Positions 47,471-57,967 of a stretch of DNA of 64,000 nt are shown here, in pieces. The stretch comes from Melampsora larici-populina 98AG31. Its lineage: Eukaryota; Basidiomycota; Pucciniomycetes; Pucciniales; Melampsoraceae. The stretch is taken from NCBI RefSeq assembly GCF_000204055.1, contig NW_006768790.1, forward strand, positions 265,534-329,533. The letters are read 5' to 3'. The stretch's first letter is position 1. Each line of letters starts with the position of its first letter. Made by a program: the position numbers and the translations under genes. The notes beneath the pieces are model-generated. The model was not told the origin of the DNA. It saw only the letters and a list, made by a program, of their open reading frames with translations, and did not search any database.

Positions 47471-48237
47471 CTAAATGTACAAAAGATGATTGAAAAGATG
47501 GTATGTAGACTAACATGACATGTAGAACCTTGCATAAATGATTCATTACATATGACATAGATTGATGAATGACCACTTTACCCTCAAAGTAGGAATACTC
47601 TAAAGATCAACATATCATCAGATCATTCACATTGTTGGTTTAAATTGAAGATGGGGCCTTGAGTGAGAGACTTGGGGTTGCTTATGACTTCTTTAAACCC
47701 ATGAATGATTCACGTGACTTGGTATGGATATAGAGAGAGTTGAGTAGATAATTTAGGGATTAAGTGATTAAGTAGTTTAGTAGATATGGTGATATTACGT
47801 AAAATGATGAGTGAATGTTCTAATTTCTAAATCGTGTTGAAGATCATTCTGATTTCCATGAAGGTTGAAACTGATTTGATAAAAGAAAGAAAGAAAGAAA
47901 CTCAAATCAATGCAACCATCCATCAATGGTCTTTGAAAATCAAACATGAAAAATATTATACTGTAAACCAAACAAACCAACCAACCAAGAAAGATAGATA
48001 GATTGGATTGATCAAGAAACCAGCTATTCAAGATCAAGAAACGAATTCGAGTGATAATCCAACAAACTTAAATAAACAAGAAATTGAATTAAATCAAGAC
48101 TACATAGATAGATGAAAGTGATCAAAGGTTTGTAAAAGCTAAAGTAAAGGTAAGTTGGTTTGATTGATTTGATTGGTTAAATGAAAAGGACAAAAGAAAC
48201 TAACGGTTAAAACGGTTTATTATTTAATATCAGAATC
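47471..48237. other. 5' region of the Rab-like gene
   Basis: AT-rich, with a short GAAA microsatellite near 47882-47900. No open frame of note. The leader and promoter of the downstream gene must lie here; no clear TATA box was found. Confidence 0.45.
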
Positions 48238-50112
48238 ATGTCAACAACATCAACACCCACTTCAACTTCAACTTCAACTTCAATCGATCCATTCAATTCA
48301 TCTCAACATCCTAATCCAAGAAGAAATTCGATTTGTAAATCTACTTTACCTATCAATCCTATTACCAACACTATCATCAAATCTAAACCACCAAGACATT
48401 CGATTCATCAAATCATTAACTCAAATCCAATTCAACCATCATCAACTACAAAACCAAGTTCACCATCTAAACCATCAAATCATTATTCCAACGGATTTTT
48501 AAATTCATCTACTTCTTCTACCACCACTTCTCTTACCTTACATCATAATTCATCTCCTGCTTCAATCTCATTTGATAAACCTTCTACAATCTCATTCTTA
48601 TCAGATTTGATTTCCAACAACGATTCGATTTCCTCACCAACCCATCCACTCAAACTCAATCGATACACTCTAAGTTCTTCTACTTCTACTCCTCTTAACT
48701 CTTCATCCAACACTATGCCCAGTTCACCGATCACCAGTACAAGTAATTCGAATTCCACTTCCACGAACTCTTCAAACCTATCAAACCCTCATATCTCTAC
48801 ATCTAGCACCACTCCTACTCCAAACACTTCATTGACAACTAGTACCAGAGCAGGTCCTTCACGTTCGAATACCTTGACCGTCCCATTGAACCATGCATCC
48901 AACTCGATCAATAATCCAAGGAACGGTAGAGGACTTCGCTCTTCTGATGCACCTAACAATCAATCACTTCAATCTTCTTCTTCTTCTTCACAATCACCAC
49001 AACCACCTCAACAAGTACCCACCTCGCCTTCTCCCTCCAGAGGAGAACCTAGCAACGGCGCGATCTCGACAAACCCTCAAACAGGTCAATTAGAAGCTAA
49101 AGTAGTGATCTTAGGAATGCAAGGTAATCCTTAAACTGTCATCTACCCAAAGACCACTTGATTGATTTTTCATTTTCCTTGGGATTCCATAGGAGTAGGA
49201 AAAACTTCAATTGTACATCGCTATACGACCGGTTCATTTAGTTATTCATTAGCATCTACCATTGGTGCATCCTTTTGTACTAAGAAACTATCAGTGGATG
49301 GATGTAAAGTGAGATTACAAATCTGGGATACAGCAGGACAAGAACGTAAGAGTTTTCCATGACCTAAATCACCCCAAAAGAAAACCAAGAACATTAAATT
49401 GATGTGGTTTTTGGTTTTGGGTTTGGTTGTTTTTGGGGCGTGTAGGGTTTAGAAGTATGGCTCCTATGTATTATAGAGGTGCAAATGCTGCGATTCTAGT
49501 TTACGATATCACCAACCAATCATCATTCGAAGATATCCAAAACTGGCTCCACGGTACCCATTCCCATCCTCTCCTGCACATCTCCTTCAACCTAATCTAA
49601 CATTTTTGTTTGATATTTGGATGAAATAGAATTAAGTGCGAATATGAGTCCAGAACTAGTGATTCAGATTGTAGGATCTAAAGCTGATTTAGCAACCGAT
49701 AAAAGATCAGTGGAATTAGAAGTAGCTTACCAACAAATTCTCGAATGGACCGAATCTTTTCCGTTCACGAACCATGCTCAAAGTAATTCTAGAGGAGAAG
49801 TGGGTCATAGTTGGCCAGATTTGGCGATCACTGAGGTTTCGGCTAAAGACGATTTCGGTCGGTTCTCTTTTTCTCTTATTGATTTCTTGATGGATAAATT
49901 GATCCTTTGTTTTCTTTTTTTTTTGGTTTTTTTTAGGTATAGAAGATATGTTTTTAGTCGTCACAAGAAGATTGGTGATGAGAAAAGCAGAAATTGAAGA
50001 AATCAGATTAAGGAAATCAAGAGAATCTGTCTTGATCGAACCTAGAAACTTAAATCAATCTAATTCAAATCATCATGACCGAAATCAGAATGGAACTGGT
50101 TGGTGTTGTTAA
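48238..50112 (+). CDS. Rab-family small GTPase with long Ser/Thr-rich N-terminal extension (516 aa)
   Basis: Five exons, 48238-49123, 49193-49345, 49446-49553, 49630-49857 and 49937-50112, sum to 1551 nt in one frame. Residues 1 to about 287 are low-complexity Ser/Thr/Pro/Asn. The GTPase domain follows: P-loop GMQGVGKT near 293-300, switch I Thr in STIGASF, WDTAGQE near 342, FRSMAPMYYRGANAAILVYD, SKAD in place of NKxD near 397, and EVSAKD near 450. The C-terminus GTGWCC carries the double Cys used for geranylgeranylation. The WDTAGQERFRS-APMYYRGA block is closest to Rab5/Rab21/Rab22-type proteins of early endosomes. Typical Rabs are about 200 aa, so the extension is unusual. It is part of exon 1 in the same frame and its ATG is the first in frame, but a start near the GTPase domain cannot be excluded. 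Confidence 0.9.
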
Positions 50113-50640
50113 AAAAACTTGTTTTTTTTGATAAGCTTTTTTTTATGAAAGATGAAGGTTTTTTTGAAAGATGAAGGTTTTTGGAGGTGGGGGTTTTTTG
50201 AGGTGGGGTTTCTTTAAGGTGTTGAAAGTTGGGTTGCGGATCCGGTGGGTTGTTTTGAAAGGCTTTCTTTTTTCTTTTTGGTTTTTTTTTCTAAAGGTTT
50301 CATAGATTTTTTTTCTTTCTTATATGAAATGGAATTTTCTTTACTTTTTTACTTTTTCTTTTGTGCTTTTGTGCTTTTCTTTTTTTTGAAAATGGTGGTT
50401 TTGTATGTATCTTCAGTTTTTTTTTTCTTTTGCAGTACTTTTTTTAATTTATTTTTGTGTGTTTGTGTGTTTGTTTGTTTAGCTTTTAGTTGTTCTTTCT
50501 TTTTTTTTAGTTTTTTTTTTAATTTTTCTTTTTACTTTTTTTCTTTTTTTCTTATTTTCTTATTTTGGTCTTCAAGGATGGATTTCTTTTTCTTTAATGA
50601 AATGTGTGTGTGTGTGTTTGAATGAATGGAATATTATACA
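50113..50640. other. Strongly T-rich tract after the Rab-like gene
   Basis: About 500 bp with long T runs, TTTC blocks and GTGTGT repeats on the plus strand. It keeps a Phe-rich frame open at 50245-50625 by composition only. It probably includes the 3' untranslated region. Confidence 0.6.
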
Positions 50641-51033
50641 AAAGGAAAAACAAGAGGGTTTTAAAGAAGGGACAAATTTTAATTTGTGATTACGTTTTTT
50701 GAATGATGAAGATGATGATGAAAAGAAGGTAATGGAAAGTATACTTGTTTGCTGGAAAAAGGTTTTTGTTTCCAGGGACTTATGCATATAGTAAAAGAAA
50801 TTGTATGAGATTGGTTGGAGAAATTTTCCCAAGACCCAGTCTTATCATAAAACTTTTTTAACAATTTAAAAATGTCCTCATCTCAATGACAAAAAACATA
50901 CCAACTTAAAAGTGATTTTCACATTGAAGAATTGATGACATTATGATTTAGAGCAACAAAAATATATCTGCCTATTCTACAGGTATCCCTTGATAGCGGG
51001 TTACTCACTTGTCTTCAAGTAGAGGCACATTTA
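50641..51033. other. Intergenic sequence, nothing recognised
   Basis: AT-rich flank between the T-rich tract and the palindrome. Short minus-strand frames are composition artefacts. Confidence 0.45.
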
Positions 51034-51085
51034 CGGGATACAAAGTAGAAGCCGGGCACGTGCCCGGATTCTACTTTGTATCCCG
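51034..51085. repeat. 52-bp near-perfect palindrome
   Basis: The arms 51034-51059 and 51060-51085 are inverted copies with one mismatched pair (CGGGATACAAAGTAGAA, then GCCGGGCAC facing its complement). There is no spacer. It lies 17 bp left of the PIF/Harbinger element. Confidence 0.9.
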
Positions 51086-51464
51086 CAATTATATGTGTAT
51101 AAGGCCGCGTTCACTTAAGCGAATTATTGCGAAAATTCACATTCTTGAATGTCAAGAATTCGCATTCTGTGAAATGCGTTTGATATGTTAATTACAAGCA
51201 TTCTGTAATGTGCAGAATTCTTGTAAAATGTGACTCGTGAGTCAATTTCACAGAATTCACTTTTATCGAATTTTTCTTTTCATAAATCACATTTCGACTT
51301 TTTCGTAAACCTTTCTTGAAATCTACAAGTCCCCTTCCACCGTACGGAACCTCTACAAATCCATCATTCACCATCTTCATCAAAACCCATCACCGTTCTC
51401 ACTTCAAAACCATCGTCTTCCTTCGTATTCCTTCATCTTCTGTCGACTCCACTCTCAATACATC

Positions 51465-53180
51465 ATGGCTCCATCCGATTCTGAATCCGAAGAAATTCAA
51501 ATTACAAACTCGAAATCAAAAAGTAAATCAAAAAGTAAACCAAAAGCGAAACCAAAAGCGAAACCAAACAAGTCGACTAAAGTTAAAGATAACAAAAAAG
51601 ATCAAGTCAAAGATAAGAAGGACGATAAGAAGGACGATAAGAAGGAAGAAGAAGTAGAAGATAAAGACACATCTGGTGACTCATGGAATCATAAGGAAAC
51701 ACTTTACCTCATCGACGAAATTAAACATCAAATGGATATTGGTAGAGGTAATGATGGTGGCCTCAAGACCGAGGGTTGGAAAGCTGTTTTAGAAAGCTTC
51801 AACCTCAAATTCAAAAATAACGCATCTTTGAGACGATTAAAGAATCATTTTCAAAGGGTCAGTTTCATTTCATTTCATTTCTTTCTTTCAATCATTTCAA
51901 CTTGGCTGACTGTCTTTATGGTTTATTTCATTTGTACACAGTTAAAGAAAACTCTCAAGGCTTTCGACAAGATTATTGAGTCTTCCGGCGCTCCTGGAAC
52001 CGATACAGTAACCGGCGAGGTCAGTGCTGATAAGGATTGGTGGTTTAACTGGATTGAAAAGGTAAGTGACTTTCAATCAACTATAATATATGTAGATGGT
52101 TGATTCAGGTGAAGAAATACAATCTTTACGTAATAGGAAGGCAATGGTGATGCCAAACCGATTCGACACAGCGGTTTTCCAGCCTATAAAGCTGTAGAAA
52201 CAATCATGCCTCCAAAGAAACTTTGAGCTAATGGTAACGACGGGTATGGAACTCAAAGTAAAAAGAAGAAGCTAGTCGAGTTACCTGATGATGAAGATGA
52301 GGAAAACGAAGAGGAGGAAGATGAAGATGAGAACAAAGACGAGAACAAAGATGGTAAGTTTGATGATCTTCTCTTCTTTGTTGGCTACAGTAGTTGATAC
52401 TGACAGATACATCTTCACCTATTGTATTTTGATGAAGGTTCAAATGAAGGACATGATCAATCTCAATCTCAATCTCACATATCTGAATCAAATAAGGACA
52501 AGGAATCCGATTTTGGTGATATTGAAGGTACAGGTCCTCCACCTCCTTCACAAAAGAAGAAGAGGACCACTAGAATTGTAAGATACATATTCTTTTTGAT
52601 CTATTTGTTTGTTTCTTTCTTTGTATGTTTCTAATCTTTCTTTTTATATTATTTTCTTCTTTCCATTTCTTGTTCTATTCCTTTCAACAAGTCTCGATCT
52701 CGAAACGATGGTCTCACAGCGGCTGAAGCTGCCCTCGACAACAGTGACAGTGACGAGGACGACAGCCCAGAAAGACGATTTGTCCGAAGTAAAAGAAGCC
52801 CAATTGGACCCTCCGCTCCAAATTCCAAGTGTTCTCGAACTTCCGGACCTAAGATAGTAGCAGAATCGATCGGCAAAGCGGCTGCGATGGTTTTGGAACA
52901 TGAGGAGAAAAACGAAAGTGATAAGGTGGCTGTTGCCAAAATAAAAAGTGAACAACACCCGATGCGAAAAGAAGCCATGGCGATCTTCAACAAGGAATTC
53001 CTCAAAAACCTCAAGCCTGAACACATTATTACAGCAGCAAATGAATTGAAAAAGGATGATACAGCATCCTTTTTCTACCATATGGATAAGAAGTATCGCT
53101 GGGAATGGTTGAAGAGTGAAGCACATATATTAGATCAGTATCAAGATAAAGATGGAGATAAAGATGCAGATAAAGAATGA
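51465..53180 (+). pseudogene. Harbinger-associated Myb/SANT-like DNA-binding protein, one stop
   Basis: Five exons, 51465-51857, 51942-52061, 52137-52353, 52438-52577 and 52692-53180, total 1359 nt in a single frame interrupted only by TGA at 52224-52226. Residues 1-70 are Ser/Lys repeats (KSKSKSKP, KDDKKDDKK). A Myb/SANT-like domain follows (SWNHKETLYLIDEIKHQM, GWKAVLESFNLKFKNNASLR, HFQRLKKTLKAFDKI), with the Trp/Leu spacing of the family found beside Harbinger transposases. Then come acidic linkers and a C-terminal helical region (MAIFNKEFLKNLKPEHIITA). In Harbinger systems this partner binds the transposon ends and helps bring the transposase to the nucleus. The stop falls in a KKL-x-ANG context where Arg (CGA) is likely. 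Confidence 0.85.
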
Positions 53181-53419
53181 ATATCAACCACTTCATTATC
53201 TTATTTTTTTATTTTATATGTTTTATTTTTTCATTTATCAATCTCACTTTTTCATTTCATCCTTTGTATCTTACAAAATAAAAATTACAGTATCCATATG
53301 TATCTTACAAAGTAAAGCATATATAGTATAAAGTAATACATATACAAAGATGATTTGATTGTACTTTTGCTAACTAAAATAACAAGCCACAACTAGTTTC
53401 CATATGAGTGTTCAAAGGA

Positions 53420-54702
53420 TTAAGCTTGCCTACGCGCCACTGGTGCATTAATAAAATCATGGAACATCTGCTCGGCGAGGTTGTCCCTTTGTTCGGATGC
53501 TTGAGTGCGTTGGTTTGGATTGGGCTCAACCCAATCTGGTTCACCATTATCATCCGCCGTCCTCCTTTCCAAGCGCTCCTTCAACATGTATTCTTCGTAG
53601 AACTCGTCTTCGCCTGATTCAATCCGGATGAGGTTGTTTAGGACACAGCAAGCCATCACGATCATGACTTGGGTCTTGTACGGGTAAGGAGGCATGGTTG
53701 CCAGTATCGGAAATCTCATTTTTGAGATGCCAAAGATACGTTCGATCACAATTCGAAGTGCAGAGTGGCGGTGGTTATAAAGCTCTTTGGGATTTCGAGG
53801 TGTCAAGTGGGAATCCCTCCATTCCTTGAGGTGATACCGCACCGATCGATAGGGTGTGAGAAACCCTGGTACGTTGGCGTAGCCAGCGTCGGCAACATAG
53901 AACCGATCTGGAAAGATACAGGTCAATACAAATCAATGTGAATTGGAAGGAATCAAAACGTACCTTCTGGAACTACAAATCGTTGTTCTTCAAGTGCTCG
54001 GTGAAGAACACGAGCATCGGCGTGTGAACCCTCTAAACCGGCATAAACGAAAGTAAACATCATATTGAAAGAGCATCCCGCTAGGACGTTCTGACTCAGA
54101 TTTCCTTTTCGATTTCGATGGGCTGCACGTCGATCCGCAGGAACAATACAAGGAATGTGGGTGCCATCGATGGCACCCACACATTTGTCAAAGTAAGGTG
54201 TGAAGCGAGGATTATTCCTGATCTCCTTCGGACATATCTCCCCTCCGGTAGGTTGAACGATGTAAATGGATTCAAGGGAGGCGATGGCATGGCAGACAGT
54301 ATTAAAATATTTGCTAATGGTATGACCAGACCTTTGAAAGCGTTCTCCAGCGACCCGATTAGAGCCGGAGTTGCCAACAATAAATAGAAATATCATGAGT
54401 TGTTCTTCAATAGTAACACTGCGCTTTTGTTGAATGACAAGCTTGCCTTCAAGGGCTTTGATTAATCCCTTGAAGGCACGCTTGTCCATTCGACACAGTT
54501 CCCGAAATCGAACATCACTGCCTTCGAGGATCTCTTTTGTATATTGATTTCCTCAAAGCTTTGATGTTCGACATGGCTTTCTCTCGGTGGTTATCGAAGC
54601 GAGATAATCTATACCGGCCTTGATGATGATCTTGAGAACCGCGATAGCCGGTCGAATAGATATGGAAGACGTGTCAGAGTCTGAATCCGATGAACTTGAC
54701 AT
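53420..54702 (-). pseudogene. PIF/Harbinger DDE transposase (DDE_Tnp_4 type), one stop
   Basis: Minus-strand exons 54702-53964 and 53907-53420 flank a 56-nt intron (GTACGT donor, CCAG acceptor). After a Ser/Asp-rich start (MSSSSDSDSDTSS) an in-frame TGA lies at 54553-54555. The remainder is complete: YTKEILEG...FRELCRMDKRAF, then a helix-turn-helix (EEQLMIFLFIVG, RVAGERFQRSGHTISKYF), catalytic Asp in GAIDGTHIP, second Asp in GSHADARVL, VADAGYANVPGFLTPYR, and catalytic Glu in VIERIFG. It ends in an acidic tail. Alternatively, translation from the Met of CRMDKRAF would give a nearly complete nuclease without the N-terminus. The protein would cut the element ends at TWA sites. Confidence 0.9.
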
Positions 54703-54967
54703 TATGAGAGCTTGGAAAGGATGGTTTGGGAGGGAGGAAGGCTCAAAGACTTTGTTCATTGCAACTCTCAAGACTTTTATGGATTTCAAAGATTCAAAAC
54801 CGCCCTTAATGATCATCTAAAGCAAACGCTTCATGACCTATTTTTTCACAAATTCTCACAAAACGCGAATTTCGGGTTTTTTTTACGAAAATCACATTTC
54901 TACATGTAGAAATGAGGTCGCTCAGAATTCGACTTCACGAAATCCGGCTTAAGTGAACGCGGCCTAA

Positions 54968-55508
54968 GTGTCAAGTTATATTTGCTACAATCAAGAGTCA
55001 AGTTGTGTGTATTCTCCTGTTTTCTTCCTTTGGACATGGCATGGAACACCTTAGTCCCATTCTCATGTCCAAATCCCATGTGTGAAGAGTGGTGGTTTGA
55101 ACATTATCAACACACTGATGAGTACTTTAATAAATACATGAGGTGACCAAACATTTGATATATTTCAACTATTTCAATCCTTTGGATCAGAAAGTATGAA
55201 TTGTGAAATTCATTATTTGGACAATGATATCAAAATTGCCAACCAATCAGTTTGCAGATCTTCTTGATGTCTGCTGGATTTGACCTGCCAAAATCAATAA
55301 TACAGGCATTGAACAGAAAGTGGGCATTTAGGGTACACAAATATTGTTCTGTCAAATTCCAGAATGCCAGAACCCTTTGGGCAGGTTTCTGGTGTTCTGG
55401 AAAAAAAAAAACTTTCTGCTACAGGCCCCGCAAATGAACCGGGGCATTCAAAGTTCCAGAACGCCAGAACGCCAGAATGCCAGAATGCCAGAACACACCA
55501 AAAAAATA
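54968..55508. other. Intergenic with CCAGAAYGC-type short repeats near 55456-55496
   Basis: No gene is seen. Just before the next element there are about five tandem copies of a 9-bp unit CCAGAACG/CCAGAATG. Nearby TTCTGG units in the opposite orientation let the stretch fold back. Confidence 0.5.
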
Positions 55509-56654
55509 GGGGGCTACTAAAAAGTGCCCGCAAATAAAACCTGAGACCGCCCGCTTTTAGAATCCGATGATTACTAAAAATGTTTGACTGAATTGTGGTT
55601 CACTCCCAAGGTAATAATTTGTAAGAAATCACACGGAAAGCGGGCGGTCTTGAAAATTATCAAAAACCCTACAAAACCTCCCGCTACATACCCACATCTC
55701 ATCCTTCATATCAATCGTTTATCTCAACTGGATTGTGCAGCTAAACTCAAAAGACATTCAAAGCACTGAACACAATCAGACCCTCTCAGCACCCCCTCAG
55801 GCTTGACTACATATCCTCTGTCAATGAGGCCAGAAGCCTGACAGGATTCAAGGCTCTATTTGAAGGGTTCCCCAGAGTTTGATGGCTTCACTTGGTCCGG
55901 CCAAAGTCTCAAAGGTTGAGGCTAGAATCAACATCACTTGGATTCAAAACAGTTTTGTGGATTTCAGGGGTTTATTGCAAATTTGCATAGCCTGTAAGTT
56001 GAATAACGAGTGGTAAAAAACCTTTCAAACCAATGCAAGACACATCTTATTGCATTCCCGAATTTCTTTGCTTCAACAAGCAAGACATGTATGCAATGAA
56101 TGCCAAGAAGTTTGTGGTGTTTGAAGCGAGAGAGGAAAAATAAACAAGTGCTAATCAATCATAGATTGACCGACTATTTTTGTGACTTTATCCAACTCTT
56201 GGATTAGCAACAGGCAGATCAAGGTCTTCAAAGACCAATCACATTGCCAACTTGGGTAAAAGAGACTGGCAGACAGAGGGGCAGTTCTAGCCTCATTGAG
56301 TTTGAATCTAGCCAAGTAAAAGCTGTTTGTGAGTGTACTCGTGTACTCAAGATCGCTTATCTCAACACCAGCCCATCAGCCAGAGGTTTATAATTATGGT
56401 ATAGAGCTTGGTTAGAAAACAAGAAGAAACACAACAACTTGCTATCCTGGTTGTGAGATGTGGGTAGCGGGAGCCGGAGCAGGAGGTCTTGAAGGGTTTT
56501 CAATAATTTTCAAGACCGCCCGCTTTCCGTGTGATTTCTTACAAATTATTACCTCGGGACTGAACCACAATTCAGTCAAACATTTTTAGTAATCATCGGA
56601 TTCTAAAAGCGGGCGGTCTCAGGTTTTATTTGCGGGCACTTTTTAGTAGCCCCC
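55509..56654. mobile_element. Long-TIR element, 1146 bp, exact 8-bp target duplication
   Basis: AAAAAATA lies directly before (55501-55508) and after (56655-56662). The ends are inverted repeats of about 190 bp opening GGGGGCTACTAAAAAGTGCC, nearly identical between arms. The interior has no transposase. An 8-bp duplication fits hAT- or P-type elements, but the terminal sequence is not one I can assign. Confidence 0.85.
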
Positions 56655-56961
56655 AAAAAATACTTCTGGTGTTCTGGAAACAGTGTTCTGGAAATTGCCA
56701 GAACAATATCTGTGTATCACAATTGAATGTAAGTTTTGCATTGGAATGATTTCCAAGCTTGGATTTTTGGAAGTTTTTGTTTGTAAATTTCAATATTCAG
56801 GGTATAAGTCAATAATTTTGAGACCTCCTTGTTCCAACACCATTTTTTGTGGACATTCAAAAAGACAAAATGGCTGCAAAATCAAAAATTGTCCTCACTA
56901 TGTAAAATGAATTTTACAGATATTGTGTTTGAAACCCTTGAGTTCTGCAAACAGATCATTA

Positions 56962-57121
56962 GCCGTGCTCAAAGTTGACCTGGTTACGAAAAACCTGGTT
57001 GACCCAGTTGACTTTTTGGCTGTGAGCTGTCAACAAATGTCAACTTGATTCACAAAGTTACCGCCAAAAAGCAACTGGGTCAACTGGGTTTTCTTGAAAC
57101 CAGGTCAACTTTGAGCACAGC
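56962..57121. mobile_element. Mariner-type MITE, 160 bp, TA-flanked
   Basis: Inverted arms of about 60 bp (GTGCTCAAAGTTGACCTGGT on both ends) and TA at 56960-56961 and 57122-57123. Confidence 0.8.
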
Positions 57122-57159
57122 TATTGCAAAATTCTATGGTCACCTAAACAAATTGCCTA

Positions 57160-57412
57160 TAGTGGGTAGTGTCTAAAAGTGTGTAATGTCGGGCTGGCCA
57201 GAAAGCTGATTTATCAAAAACTCCATTGGATGAAAAGAACTTTCTATGCTGTAAAAATTGTTAAAAACACTATGTTCAATACATTCTTGGATTCCTATCA
57301 ATGTGAGGATTCCAAATCTGCCCTTGGCTTCAGAATTGGGTCAATGTTGTGGGCTTCATGGACTTTTTTTTCTCAAAATACCTGATTTCACGCGTTTAGG
57401 CACTACCCACCA
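57160..57412. mobile_element. Mariner-type MITE, about 253 bp, TA-flanked
   Basis: Inverted ends TAGTGGGTAGTGTCTAAA (left) and TGGTGGGTAGTGCCTAAA (right), with TA at 57158-57159 and 57413-57414. The interior does not code. Confidence 0.7.
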
Positions 57413-57967
57413 TAGATGCTTTTTTTGAAAATTTAGGTGTCAAAACACAGCACTTAAACATGCAGGCACATTTTTTGACAGTGCCTACAATTTGGGAATG
57501 TGGGTGGGATTTAGCAAGATCTCTCTAGGTGTTGCCTTAGCATGATCCACAAGTGTTTTGGCTCATAAAAGTCAATAGTTTCACATTCAACTAAACCAAA
57601 TAAAAAATTGATAATCAAGAAAAATTGTATGTAATTATTCACAACCATTGTTTGAAATTCATAAGAGGTACAAAACCTTGACAAAGAAAACTTTTTTGCA
57701 GATTTCAGTCTTTTTTGATACTCCTATAAAGCTCTCATTTCCCAATGTGCTGATAAGAAATTCCTACAATAGTTTTTTTGATGAAAATGAAGTCTTTGAT
57801 TCTTGTGTCAATGTACAGATTTTTATGTTTCATTGGATACAGACTCAAAAACTGCAGTCAAGGCTCCCTTTCAGGAGAATCATTGTTATTTATATGAGAA
57901 CACTCAAAATTAGGTTCTCTTTATGAGAATAATTGCATTGTTTTTGTTTTGAAGGGGAGACACATCA
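57413..57967. other. 3' flank of the 1106-aa gene, no other gene
   Basis: AT-rich sequence. The plus-strand frame at 57648-57926 has no family features and is probably chance. Confidence 0.4.

Larger units (their letters stand above)
51103..54964. mobile_element. PIF/Harbinger DNA transposon, 3862 bp, two genes
   Basis: The ends are inverted repeats of GGCCGCGTTCACTTAAGC, flanked by TAA at 51100-51102 and 54965-54967. A 3-bp TWA duplication is the hallmark of PIF/Harbinger. It carries the two genes that define autonomous members: a Myb/SANT-like protein on the plus strand and a DDE transposase on the minus strand, convergently arranged. Both genes contain one in-frame TGA, so this copy is probably inactive. 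Confidence 0.95.

Noticed and set aside
47207..47576. Possible CRISPR-like array of TTGCAC units
   Set aside because: Units are short, irregular and in both orientations in a eukaryotic context; a MITE with subterminal repeats fits better.
50245..50625. 126-codon Phe-rich frame
   Set aside because: Result of a strongly T-rich tract; not protein-like.
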